A stretch of DNA of 64,000 nt from assembly GCA_903813345.2 (NCBI GenBank), contig CAIIXF020000012.1, forward strand, positions 35,166,572-35,230,571, written 5' to 3'. This DNA comes from Owenia fusiformis. Taxonomy: Eukaryota; Annelida; Polychaeta; Sabellida; Oweniidae. Below are positions 1 through 12,401 of this stretch, piece by piece. Under the pieces are notes generated by a model. That model saw only the letters and a list, made by a program, of their open reading frames with translations. It was not told the DNA's origin and did no database searches. Each line of letters begins with the position of its first letter. Position 1 is the first letter of the stretch. The position numbers and the translations under genes were made by a program.

Positions 1-3000
1 CAAAGCCGAATGACACTACAGAATATTGAGAGATATGTAATTATTTGTCTGTTATGATTCTTATATGAAGGAAATGGTTCGCCAATGTAACAGACATTTC
101 ATTTCCTAATAAAAGTTACTATAGTCAAACACTTGTCAAAATATACCAGGTGGTCATTAACATAAACATTAACATTAACATTCGCATTTAATGACGTTTC
201 TGTTCGTGACCCTCGATTTTTCAATTGTTCCAGGTATTGTGACGTTATCATAGTAGATTATGGGTAAAAATATCTTACCATACACTGGACAAGCAGCCGC
301 GCTAGGACTCGACTGTATAGCAAGGCAGTTATAGCTCGTGGAGTATTCTCCTGAGCCACAAGTAATAGCAGAAAGACCCCTAAAAATTGTCAGTCCTGCA
401 ATATAAGATGGAAATGCAATTTCATAAAATGATGATTTTTTAAACAATTGCTCTCGTGACGTCGTTTGGGATTGTCCCTATATGCAATGGACGTAAAGAT
501 GATTGTATCATAATTTTGTCTGCCATGGTATAATTGATTTGTTTTCGTTTCGACACCGATAAGTTCCAATATTATTTGTTTTAAATGCCATAATAAAGTA
601 GAATCGCGTTTATTTGAATAAGGATTCACACCCAACTTCAAGCCATTGTGCTATCCATCTGATTATTCAAAACAACTCTTCCTCGCTAACAGCTGAAGAC
701 CGATCGAAGGGCTGCTTAAATGGAATATAATGCCTTAGCAAACAAATGTCCAAATGATACACACACATTTATTGTTAATTACCAGTAATGGGATTCAAAT
801 AATGACATTAGCCATTATTTAAAATGGATCATAGTGTGAAGTATTGTAGAAAGCAAAGTGAAGCATATACTAGAAACAAAACGAACTTTCTAAACACAAA
901 ATGGCCCGCTTACGTCATGTTATATTCAAGTCATTACAACTAATATCATGTATTTTCTCAATTTTGTGTTGTCACCTTCCAAATTAATGTTGTGAATAAT
1001 ATTTTTATATATTATGTAGTGTTTTGTGGGACGACCGTATTTTGGAGGCCTTGTAAATGAATGGGGCATATCTACCGCCCCTGTGAAGGTTAAAGTGATG
1101 ATAAGAGTTAAATATACAGAGTCCTCTATCTTTTAAAGTGGTTATAGGCAACACATTTGGACATTAACCTGTTTTGCAATTATTGAGACTGGAGATGTAA
1201 ACGTTTATTTGCCGTTCGAATTAAAAAATGCAAGACGATTTTTTTAAATTATGAAAGTTATCATACTGCAACTAGATGAGGATTTCTTCATAGTCTTTGG
1301 TCATATATTCGGAAAGGATGGTTTATGCCAAGGTCTATTGATTGATAATAATTATGAATTAGATAAAGAGATATTAGCTTGGACAATCAAGGGGCAAAGT
1401 TACAGCTAATGCCCCTTTAAGACAAATCTGAGTCAAATCTAAGAGAACTAAATGTATATCGTAAAAGTCAATCGTCTCGTCATATATAAGTAATGTGTGA
1501 CTGTTAAAAACATATTCTGAGCCTAAGGTTCTTTACCTTGATTCTGTCATCGTGACATTTTCCTAACCGCGTGAAATTACCGTTCGAAAATATCTCCCGG
1601 AAGCCTGAATATATACACGGGAAATTCATCGTACAAAAGTTTATCAACCGATCGAACTAACATTAAAATCCAGAAGCGAATATTTTTTGAACCGAAGAGG
1701 TTCAGGGAGTTTGCCTCTGTTCCTGTAACTAATACCCTGACAATCTATCCTCACGTGGTACCAACTAAGACAACAAAAATGCCTTGGAACAAGTTTGAAG
1801 AAAAAACGTTGCAGTATGAGACTCACAATCCTTGATTTTCTAAAATTCAAATTAACGGTCGTAGTTGGCGTCCCGTTATCCTTATTCTGATAGAATGTCA
1901 ATGACATGATGGTTGAGTCAAACTTTGCGTTACTTAAATGTTAAATTATCATCGTTTACTTTTGTTTCTGGAGGGGCGATACCCTTTAAAACAGAAATAC
2001 ACCACAACTATGTCTTTATGCCATTTTCCAAAATTAAACATGCTGTAAAACCTTTCCTCGAGAGCGAGGAAATGGTGGTGCGCAACTAAAGATTTGACGT
2101 TCGCGATGTGAGAATCGTGGTTCAAGTGCAAGAACCGTACTAGTTCGCGGGGTCAGAACTGATGTTCGTGTTTCTGGAGGCGATTTAGGAACGCAAATAT
2201 GCGAACCTAAGCGCAACTTTGCGCATGCTTTCGTAGCCGTCCGAAGCTTCCCGAAAGATACTTCTGCACGAAACTCCAACCCCAAACGTTGTACAGCGTA
2301 CATATAGAGAGAGATTTTTACTCAAGTCCAATTCGGCAATACACGCACGTAGGGGGATTTTCGTTCCCATGTGAGAAGGCACTTTAACTGGATAATCTTC
2401 TACTCAATGTGACAATCAAAAATAGTGCGTAGTGTTTAAGAACAGTTTGCTCAATGATCATCTTGTTGAACAGTCTCCCTAGAGACTTCATTTTTTTAAT
2501 ACCGAACCTATAATTCCATTTTCATAGTTACAAAACCAAGAGAGAAAACAAAAATGGTACATAATGATGCGAGTTAATCGTAATACCTTTATCAGACCAC
2601 AATTTTACTTTAATTGTGTGACTTTCGAATTCGAGAAAAAAGACACCATAAATAAAAATTTGAAAACAATTCCAATTTTTTCAAGGCAGTTATAAGAGGA
2701 TAGGTTTTTTTATCAAGACTTATCTAAATCAAAGCAGCATGTTGGAGACAGTTTGACAAACAGACAAACGAACAAACAAATTAACAGATCGTATTTCACA
2801 TTATTTCAAAATTTCAAAATGTATAATATAACGTTTAAAAACATAAAGGCGACGGTAGAAATCCCCTTTTGGGCGATTACGCTGTGATGATGTCGGACAT
2901 TTCATATATGATATTTTAAAATAAATAGTTTTTATGATTAAAAAAAGTATGGATTTAAAAACATGACATAATTGAAATTGGAAATGATAAACTGTCATCG

Positions 3001-4417
3001 TTGTTCTTTACCTGCTTTTAATTAGGTTTTTAGAATATTAAACTTATTAATATATTAATATTGATTAATATTAATACTTAAAATGAAATATTTTGTCTTT
3101 GCATAAACTTTTAACCATTATGAAGTAATACATTTCAACATCTTCAAATAGGAATGTTTAAAATAAAAATACTTACCAACTAAAATAAGATAATCCACTT
3201 CAGCGATGAACATGTTAACAGACATTTCGCTGACTATGCGTATAGTCGGTTACATGTTTTGTTTATAGCAATAATTGTATAATAGACAGCATCTCTGATT
3301 GCTGTATTGATCAGGATTCTACTTTGGGTCCCCGGGGCTGCTATTTAGACACACCTGATCATGGAATACAAAGTCGCTCATATGGTTAGAATGTTTTCAA
3401 ATTCACTATCGATTTCCTAGAGTTCAATGTGCTCTCAATGTGTTTTTTTCTCAGTGTGGCCAAATGAACTAAACGCGTCTCTTATTAACAATATTTTTTT
3501 AAGGAATTAATTCGTTAGAATTTAATATATTTTTTGAGGAATATCCTTGTAAAAGAGCTAATTCTGGAGACTTATTCAAGTTTACTGGAAAAATGTCTTG
3601 CTTTGCATTTAAGATGGGAAAGACTTGGCAAGACTGCGTGTTTATCAAGTGGCTCACGCATTTGGTTTGGTGGTTTCGGGGCTATGGAGTTGTGTAAGTG
3701 GGTTTTGTAAAAACGCAGCGTCAAAGACTGACCATCGTAACCCCGGAATCGCGATGTTTATACTTACAACACTCAAGTCGATGGTCAGTCTAACAAACGC
3801 TTCCGCCACCTTGTTAACCAACCGCACACACCTTGTTTGTTATTATATAGGGCTGAGAGGTAAGGGATTGCGACCAGTTCGAAAGTGTAGACTTTGAAGA
3901 AAGTCAACTATATTGAAAATTGTGCCGTGATTTCTTGTTGTTGAAACAAGTGAACACAATTGTGCCGTTGGCATGTTATAAAACCTCTGCATTATCGCAA
4001 ACCCAGTTTAAGTAATTTTACAAAGTGGAATTAAAGAATAAAAAATCGAAGGAGGGGCCATTTGCCGAAATTCTCCAATTTGCGTTCAAACAAATGTTGT
4101 GCAAAATCAATATCGTTACACTATTCAGCTCAATATGATGGGAAAAGTGGTAAATGTTTTCAATATTGTTACATAAGCACCCTTGGTACATGCAGCTACC
4201 GATAGCCTAATGGACCGGTCGGGTGCAACAGTAAACAATTGTAGACCTCTATACACTTTTGCCCCCCCCACTTTTGCCAGTTGACCAAATATGGAGGTTG
4301 ACAATTGTTTTGTTGGTCCGAAAAATACAATTATTGGAAGGATATATTATCGAATATCACGTGAACATATTTGATAAGTGTAGGCATCATATTTCAGCAA
4401 AAAAACGAAACCGTCGA
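1..4417. other. Gene-free A+T-rich stretch
   Basis: I see no gene here. The longest open frames are under about 90 codons and look random: low complexity, no motif, overlapping on both strands. A patch at about 2050-2390 is richer in G+C and CpG than its surroundings and may be the remains of an inserted repeat. Around 3040-3080 there is a run of TTAATATTA palindromes typical of AT-rich spacer. Short spliced exons cannot be excluded. Confidence 0.6.
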
Positions 4418-4812
4418 AAAGGACGATTCTCGGTTTGGAGAACAGTCTCCTGGGCTAATAATTGTTTTCATGAAAAATATAGAAATATTACCCAAATTAA
4501 ACTATGAATATTTAAAAGAGGACATTTAAATCTACAAGATGTAAAAATAACAAATTGGTCTGAAGCAGGGATAACGCTCAATTAGACTGATTCAATAAAA
4601 TACAAGTCTCGATTTGGGGAAAGAAGTTCATCAGTGTACTGCGCTAATATTTTTTTTGCGAAAAATCTAGAAATATTACCCAAATTAAATTATGACTATT
4701 CAAAAGAAGACATTCAAAGCTATAGTATGTAAAAAAATCAAATTTGTCCGAAGCAGGGATAATGCTCATTTAGATTGATGAACTTCGTTCTCCAAACCGA
4801 GAATAGTCCTTT
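4418..4812. mobile_element. Small inverted-repeat element with internal tandem duplication
   Basis: A 26-bp inverted repeat bounds this 395-bp unit. The left arm (4418-4443) reads AAAGGACGATTCTCGG and on; the right arm (4787-4812) is its reverse complement with one mismatch. Inside, a block of about 188 bp occurs twice in direct orientation. Shared landmarks are AAATATTACCC at about 4483 and 4671, and GAAGCAGGGATAA at about 4562 and 4750. No coding capacity is visible. I could not find a convincing target-site duplication, so transposon origin is likely but not proven; a recombined pair of older repeats is the alternative. Confidence 0.55.
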
Positions 4813-6775
4813 GTAATTTTTTCAATTTTTTTCAAAATTAAAAAAAATTCAACATTTAAAAATCATTTTTTCGTAGTTATAAATATTTGGGATTTATAAA
4901 CACATAAAAGTGAGTCACGAAATCTCTGTAATATATTTGATCTACTCCTGATCACCCGGTAAGTAAATCATCATTTTTAATATTTGATTTGATGTAATGT
5001 TCTCAAAGACGTCCCAAGGATTTTTCCAAGGTATAGTCTCCATTATCACAACTTGCTCTTGAAGCCTAGCTTATCCACATCTTTCACCCTAGAGCATAGT
5101 TCATTTTCATCCTAGTCTACTTTACCTCAGCACCGTGAATAAAATCCCCGGGAAAAAGTCAAATTGGATCAAAAAGGGGCGCGGTCACACCAAACAAACC
5201 TCGTCTATTCGGGCGCCCCTGGTCGAAAAACCATTTGTTCTAAAAAAGAGCAATGGTTATTCAACAAGGTTATAGAATACCACTTCAGAGGCGTTCGCCT
5301 CAAAAGTGCATACATGAAAAAATCGTAATTGTGATTTGTGGAGATAAATTTTATTTCATCCAGTACTAAGAAATGACCTGCTGCATGCTTCATCAGAAAA
5401 GAGAGAACATTCACGGAATCCTGACATGTGGACAAAAGGGAAAGCCCCTTGCATTAATCAAATAAAGGTAGAGCACCAATGCAAGGCGACCAAAGATGTT
5501 TATATTACGAAAATTTCAATGAAGGAACCAATCAAATAGCTGACTGAATAAAGCTGACATTAAAGATGTCACCCTTATCATTCTTTGTTTTGGTTGGGCC
5601 AGACTGCCACTGTATAAATCAAAGTTAATATGTGGAAAACGTTTTACTGAATTATATTATTCAAAAGAAAGAAAAGTTAGTAGTTAGAGGTTAAAAGTGG
5701 AATTAGCTAAATTTCAAAGCTGTATGGAAACTCCTATATTCCTTGAAGTATTTTCGCGGATCTTCGGTTGCCAACCAACATTTCGATTAATAAAAGTGCT
5801 ATTTATTTTCATTTTCAGATCAGATGACAAAAGTGGAGTTACAATTAATAGCTATTATCTTTAATGAGTCTCTCTAAACCAAACGTGTATCGAGTCCTCA
5901 GTGTGCTTATTGTATACGCTTAAAGGGTTCCGATTAGCATCCCGTATAAAAACAATATGGCGGCTCCAGGCGAATCAACTGGATCAGTCCACTTTTAAGA
6001 AATAAGGGGAGTTCTGTAAAATCCAGTTTATTGAAATTGTCTTTGAGATAAAGTAATCCGTTTATAATGATTTTGAAAACGTTATCCAAAGAGTGATTGC
6101 GTTCAAAGAATACATGTACAACAGCCAATATAAATCCTTGTATTAGAAACCGGTTTGTCTTTCTTTGTTTCATTTGTAGGATATTCCATATGCAAAGCTG
6201 TGTGCTATTACGTTATGGGGAAATTTAGATGCCAATTTTTCCTTATTGTACACAAATAAAAGATCCTGAAACTTCACCCATAAATGTGGAATTGATTTGT
6301 CAAAATAAAAATCACCCTTTTATAAATGTGTGACGATCTATAATATACTTATGCTATATAACAGTTAGAGGTGTTGACACAACGACCTCAAACTTGTGAA
6401 CCCTTGAGTATTATTCCGGGATCGGGCCTTTTATACTAAACGGTGAGCAACACCAGAAACGAGCGTTCGATTTGCTAAACGATATGCGTCACCCTTTAAA
6501 AGTAATTGGTTTGTTAACATGGGCTTTTTAGCAGAACCTGTTATAATAGTGGCGTAATGGATTTCTATTTGAGGATTATATTTTATTCATGTGATTAATA
6601 TGTAACTAAACGTAAAACCAAGAGAATTTTGTTCTGAATACTGTATTATCCATCTATAGATCTCGACAATGTCAAAATATGAATGCACACGTGATCGACT
6701 GAGCTAGCACTGTTGTTATCTCATTGCAAATAGATTACTTAAACAATCGATAGACCTTGACAAACTTTATTTTCG
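4813..6775. other. Gene-free stretch
   Basis: No gene or named repeat is recognised. Open frames at 5205-5435 and 5934-6173 (minus) are short, lack family motifs and look like chance. The sequence is ordinary A+T-rich spacer. Confidence 0.6.
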
Positions 6776-6780
6776 TAACT

Positions 6781-7268
6781 CACGCCTAACCATCGGCGTC
6801 AAAAAATAGCGGAGTACAGTTTTCTGTACGGTGACGCAAAATGACTGTTTTGAAGCAAAAACTATGACTAGAGGGTTTTAAAAAATTAATTTGATGAAAA
6901 CAAATACGATTTCATGTGAAATAAAAACAGCATTCTCTTAGAAATGGTTTTAACTTTCTAATTATGATAAAAGTTTTACGAGCACTCTTCGGATTTTTTC
7001 TGTGTGAATCGGCCCACATGATCGACAAAAGTGAAAAAGGTTGTTTTTTCACATTTCGTTTGGTTATTATCTTCCCTGACGTCTGAGAGTATGGATTATT
7101 TTTATGAGAATATGTATTTGTTAACTACACATTTTAGAACGGGCGATAATTTAGCTTATAACCATTCATTGTGTTTATTTAGAAATGATCAGATTTGTAC
7201 GGTGACGCATCAGCTGTACGGTGACGATTCATTATAATTTGTGAGAAGTAATATAAAGAACTCATTAT
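6781..7268 (+). repeat. Left long terminal inverted repeat of fold-back element
   Basis: This arm pairs with 8176-8685 in reverse complement. The shared terminus is CACGCCTAACCATCG. It contains TGTACGGTGACG at 6825, 7196 and 7215. The inner boundary is approximate because similarity fades gradually. Confidence 0.75.
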
Positions 7269-8175
7269 TATTTACTTAAAATCGCATAAGTTTTGGTTTG
7301 GAAGTTCAAATATTGATCCAATCAAGTATTCCTCGTATAAATGTTGTCAAACTGATCAGTAGCAAGCGAAAGTTACTGCAGTCACCTTTGCATTTTGCCT
7401 CAAATTAAACTTCTTTTTGTGTCTCTTCCCTTGATCTGCTCAGTTGCTAATTATAACGGAACATAATACATTCGTGTTGGTGAAATCAATTAATTTAATA
7501 TAACATAATAATGTCATGGCGTTATGCTTTGATGAACTAAAAATGAGACTACGCTTATATGAAATGGAAGTTATGGAGTATGATCATTTGTTCATATATT
7601 GTGCATGGGCGCCACAGTTCAACGATATCTTCCACCGCTAATGGAAGGTTACTGGAAATGTATAAAGGATCATGAAACCAAAAATTCAGTTTACTTGTTG
7701 CTATGTTATTGATGTTTTTAAACAAGTGATGTCACAAGTAAATCTCATCTTGCACGTGTGACTTTTTAGGATGAAAGATGCAATATCTTGCAGTGGGTAA
7801 AGATGACTGTAGGCTATCTTTGTAAGTCATATGAGAGAAAAGCATGGTTTAGTTCAAATGATATCAAAGCATTACGTCAACTTTCAAATAGTTAATTCCA
7901 TGAAAACTAAAAATATCGAAATAAATACTTACTGTCCGCCATCTTAAATGCGAAGGTGACGGCCGTAACCTTCACTTGATACTCACCAGTGATAATCTTC
8001 ATGTAGATCTGACACTTCTTTACCTCTTTGTTCAAACAGTTAGCTTAGAGTTGAATGTGTTTCAGTATTTAATCCTTGTTATCAGAAATGAATGGAAACA
8101 TAAGGATCAATCTTTTTCAATGTTGAATGGGATACAACATTTGAATTTCCACACAAAAACTTATGGAATCTTAGT

Positions 8176-8685
8176 TAATACTGAGCTCATATATTACACT
8201 TCATAAATTCTAAGGAATCGTCAACGTACAGCAGATGCGTCACCGTACAAATCTGATCTGTTTTAAACATATACAGTGAATGATTATTTGCCGAATTCTC
8301 ATCTGTTCTAACATGTGTAGATAACAAATACATTCTCATAAAAATAATCCATACTCTCAGACGGCAGCTGGGAAAATAATAACCAAAGGAAAAGTGAAAA
8401 AACAACAGTTTTCTCTCGTGTCGATTATGTGGGCCGATCCAGTCAGAAAAAATCCAAGCAGTGTTCGAAAAACTTTTATCATAATTGAAAAGTTAAAACC
8501 ATTTCTAAGAGAATGCTGTTTTTATTACACCCAAAATCGTATTTATTTTCATCTAATTAATTTTTTAAAACCCTCATTATAGTTTTTGCTTCAACTCAGT
8601 TAGTTTTCGTCACCATACAGAAAACTGTACTACTGTATTTTTTGACGCTGTACGGTGACGTCTGCTTACGCGATGGTTAGGCGTG
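8176..8685 (-). repeat. Right long terminal inverted repeat of fold-back element
   Basis: Reverse-complement partner of 6781-7268. It carries the same subterminal motif at 8237-8249 (as GCGTCACCGTACA), a diverged copy near 8608, and an extra directly oriented copy at 8649-8660. The arm is slightly longer than the left one through small insertions near its outer end. Confidence 0.75.
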
Positions 8686-8690
8686 TAACT

Positions 8691-10632
8691 ATCGAATTTG
8701 AAAACTGTCCTTAATAAGATGAACTTGCACAGGAAGGAATACAGTAATGCAGTATTGACGAAATAATTCGGTTACTAAATACACTGACTTTTTTGTTGAA
8801 GCTAGTTCTAATAAGTTTAAATCTGTTGCAAATTGTTTGAAATTCGAAGAAAGAGATCTGACCATTTTATCCACTTTGTAGAGAAATTGGCCAGATTCTT
8901 TTTAATCAGACATTTCCCGATTGATTTAAAGAGAGCTTTGAATCATATGTATAAGGTTGGGTAGTCAAAAGTTTCGTTTTTTCTTATTAATAAATATTTG
9001 CTTTTCAAAAACTTACCACTTGATTTTAAAATTTAGGAGATCTAATAGAGGAGTTTCTAAATAGCGTTGAAATCTCGCTAATTCTCGTTTTTACATGAGA
9101 TTTTAAGAGATTTGCACTTTTTTCCTTTAATGAATTACCTTTTACCTTTATTTTTGATAGCATATTTGGATTCAGTAACAAACTTTCTCCAATTATAGCT
9201 TTGCTTTACACAGTTAAGTCCTTTAAATCATTTTCCATGACATTTTAAAAAAACTTGGGCCAAATCTCCATTGGTGCAATGCTGAAATCCATTAAAACCT
9301 TGATTCATTGCACAGAATTTGTCAAATATTTCACTGCGCATGCGCAGAACCATTACTTCCGGTTTTTCAGAGCCTATGGGATTTATAATGGAGACATTTT
9401 TGAACGCTTACTGTGGGAGTGGTGTTGGTTTGACACCTTAGTAATCTCAGGTTTCTATAACTAGACATCAATTTCTTTTGATTTAACATGTCTCAATCGA
9501 TGTACATTTGCAAAGTTTTCGGCCCATTTGTTTTGAAAAAAAAAGATAAAATCAGCAGGAATTCATGCATGACGTCATTGAAATTCATGTAAAATGACGT
9601 GAAAATAGTGAAAATGGCATACTTTGACAATCTGGTAGAACTACTTCAAAGCATATGATATCTTATTAATAATCTCAGGTTTCTGTAACTTTAAAGGTAG
9701 ATCTGTTTGATTCTGTTTAGAATAGGGTCCAATTACCTCTAACTTTTCGGCCCATTTGTTTTGAAAAAGTGACATTTTGAGTCTTGACTTTCTGAACAAA
9801 CAATGTAGTTACTCTTTTAGAAAGGTGTCTTAAAGTTACAATTCTATTCGCCGTGAACCATTTACTTGATATATTCTTGTACACTGGCCGCGGGCCTCTC
9901 TTATATTTTATTTGGTTACTCTTAAAAGGTGATCCAAAGTGAGAAGTAATTTTATTTTGTCTTTTCTTCATTTCATAAAATGGCGGCACAGCTAAAATTC
10001 TGTGGGTGCACAGGGATGCTTTGGACTTATTTACAAAGAGCTATTTTCTATGACAGCTCATTAATAATGCAAAAATAAAATTAATATGACAATTAAATGG
10101 TATATTCTTTCCCTTTTTATTGAACAAGGGCCATTCAAATGGTAACTAACAGAATATTACATTTCGGAATCGGGCATTTTCACTTAATGTCGAGCCACAT
10201 ATTTTTTAGTGAAATTACGTCACGATTTTAGTTACGACGTGACATCTATCGGCTATTCGACCAATTCTGTGCAATGTTATTCGTATGACAACCACTATTT
10301 TCATGTTTAATCACAATGTGTACATTGACAGGGCCATCCAATAGTATTCCATTCGAGTTTCAGACAGATTCAACCAACACTTTTTGATAAATCATGAAAT
10401 TAAGTGACTATTGCAAGTTTCTAACATTGAAATGAGTGGAGGTCTGCCCCTAGAAAATCAAAGACAAGCAAGGGTGACATCTATTATGTAAGCATTTTCC
10501 AGCTATTTAGAAACTATACAATTGTAGAATCATTACAAGTATGTATCAAGTACCAATAATGTATTACCATTTAAAAGATGGCAGTATTCATATACTGATT
10601 TAGAGAAGTATCTCTCATTTCGAATATACTGA
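8691..10632. other. Gene-free stretch with a diverged direct repeat
   Basis: No gene is seen. Two related segments at about 9435-9541 and 9670-9770 share AATCTCAGGTTTCT and, further on, TTTCGGCCCATTTGTTTTG at the same relative spacing. They are probably two old copies of one dispersed repeat. An NRF-1-like palindrome lies at 9335-9346 (separate entry). Confidence 0.55.
9335..9346. promoter_or_regulatory. NRF-1-like palindrome TGCGCATGCGCA
   Basis: A perfect TGCGCATGCGCA palindrome matches the known metazoan NRF-1 binding consensus. Fifteen bases on lies an ETS-like core, ACTTCCGG. Such pairs are common in CpG-type promoters, but no gene start is visible nearby, so function is inference. Confidence 0.35.
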
Positions 10633-11072
10633 TAAGGCCATAAGAAGTAGATTCTTTGTTTTGCGTCCCCTTGCTTGCACGATTTTGAGTAAATCGGAAA
10701 AAAAACAAACACATCAAAATAGCAATCACAAGGGTCTGAAAGTACCATTACATTTCGTTCAATCAGAATCAGACGAAATGGCGGATAATTTGATGTGCGT
10801 CAAAATTGACAGTGTTATAATTATTTTGGCATACATTGTGTATTTTCTTATTTTTTACCTTTGAAGTTTAAATATATTGTATAAAATGTATAGATATGTA
10901 TTGTAATCACTGCAAATTGGTATGTCATCCCTTTTTATGCCGAAAAAATGTATACATTTCTCAGCAAACAAGTTTGTGTTTTTTCTTGAGTTTGTGTTTG
11001 TTTTCCTTGTACCCTTGCATGATTTGGATTTTGCCAGGACGCAAAACAAAGAATCTACTTCTTATGGCCTAA
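10633..11072. mobile_element. Harbinger-like MITE, perfect TIRs, TAA target duplication
   Basis: A perfect inverted repeat of 34 bp bounds this unit: 10635-10668, beginning AGGCCATAAGAAGTAG, and 11037-11070. Taking GGCC as the terminus gives an element of 10636-11069 (434 bp) flanked by TAA at 10633-10635 and 11070-11072. A 3-bp TWA duplication with G-rich TIR ends is the known signature of PIF/Harbinger elements. The interior has no transposase and only short open frames. Perfect TIRs suggest fairly recent activity. Confidence 0.75.
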
Positions 11073-12401
11073 TGTGGCAAAACCTACTCTAAATAGATGT
11101 CAGGCTTGTAGTTGATTTAGCAAGATTATACCAATAAATGTTGTAAGAGACTCAACTTACTTCATTCATTATTGCTGTCATTGGCGTGCCGGGTGACTTT
11201 ATTATCTGTTTGGGATATAAATAACTGGATTCTTGTTCTAGTTTACAAGGACGTGTAAAGCCATGTGGAAAGGATGGCAAACGCACAAAACGTTTACAGA
11301 AAAGTATTTTTGACATTTTCAATTGTCACTGAAATATTGTTGAACATTATGTAATATAGCCGTAAAATACCATATTTTGTTCAGTTTTGACTCCATTTTT
11401 TAACTTTGCTACTTCCATACTCGCTACTCGCATCTTTGAATTCTGGGGAAAACCCTAGAATTCAAGGATGAATCTTTACATTAAGATAGGATCATCTTTG
11501 AATATTTGGGTTATTCCCTCGACTTGCAATGCGCCTGGTACATGTACATCAAATATTACAACACGTCAAAAATACGAACGGTATGAATTTAAATAGTGGA
11601 CCATGATCTCTTTGAGAACGAATTTGAAATTGTGTCAACCCATGTGTCAGAACACTGCGTGGGAAGATAACATTCTCCGTTGTTCAGTTCATTTCATATT
11701 TTTAATGACATAACCAGCGTGAAGTTTTCTAGGCTCGAAAGGTTAAAAGAGAATCGAAGATCGTGCCAGTGTGTTCGGATTATTGCAGAAGACTCTGACG
11801 GATTTGACAGCGGACCATCGACTCGATCCCAATTCTGATATATTCTACATCTTAGGCTTATTTCAAAGTCACTCTATTCTCTTTACATGTTTTGATTTTC
11901 TCGTGATTTATGCATTTAAGCAATGTAACAATGAATTTATCAATTTTCTTCACAAATTTTATTTTTCAGCATCAGAAACTGATTTTAGAGCTTGTGTTTT
12001 ATCATATTTCAACCACGGGAAGCTAATACTCTGCATGAATGAATCAATTTATTTACATTTCTTAAGACACAAACTAATGTATTAATCTCGGAATCGATAT
12101 ATTATTTATCTTGTCCACGTCAATTGGAAATCGCCTTTATTGGCATATCTGCCGTCGGGGAGATGTATCTATGGGTAGTGCCAACTCGTTGACCCCCATC
12201 AACTACAAGAGACGAGGAAATCACTGAAGAGCGATCGATCGCGATTACGTTGTAAAATCAGAAATAACACGTGAATCATTTTTCTTTTGTTTATATCTAT
12301 ATTATCACTGGGGTAGGTCGATGCCCTATATGATTTATCTTATTTATGGTAAAAGGACGGACGGATGAATATAGGGAGTGTACAATGTATGTATGATGTT
12401 G
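11073..12401. other. Gene-free stretch
   Basis: No gene is recognised. A 104-codon open frame at 11771-12085 (plus) is rich in F, L and Y and has no family motif; I treat it as chance. A run near 11760-11830 contains CGACTCGATCC-like CpG-bearing sequence of unknown meaning. Confidence 0.5.

Larger units (their letters stand above)
6776..8690. mobile_element. Fold-back DNA element with ~500-bp TIRs and TAACT target duplication
   Basis: This is a 1905-bp element (6781-8685) flanked by the direct repeat TAACT (6776-6780 and 8686-8690). The ends are perfect inverted copies starting CACGCCTAACCATCG. The inverted similarity continues inward for about 490-510 bp on each side (6781 to about 7268; about 8176 to 8685), with divergence by substitutions and indels. 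The motif TGTACGGTGACG recurs several times near the ends. The unique centre (about 7270-8175) has no transposase and no long open frame, so the element is non-autonomous. Peptides in the two arms resemble each other only because the arms are copies. Which superfamily mobilised it is unknown; a 5-bp duplication is unusual and narrows the choice. Confidence 0.8.

Noticed and set aside
7031-8405. Two similar short peptides (7031-7237 plus, 8187-8405 minus) as a gene pair
   Set aside because: The similarity comes from the inverted arms of the fold-back element, not from coding constraint.
11771-12085. 104-codon open frame as a gene
   Set aside because: Hydrophobic chance frame with no motif or support.
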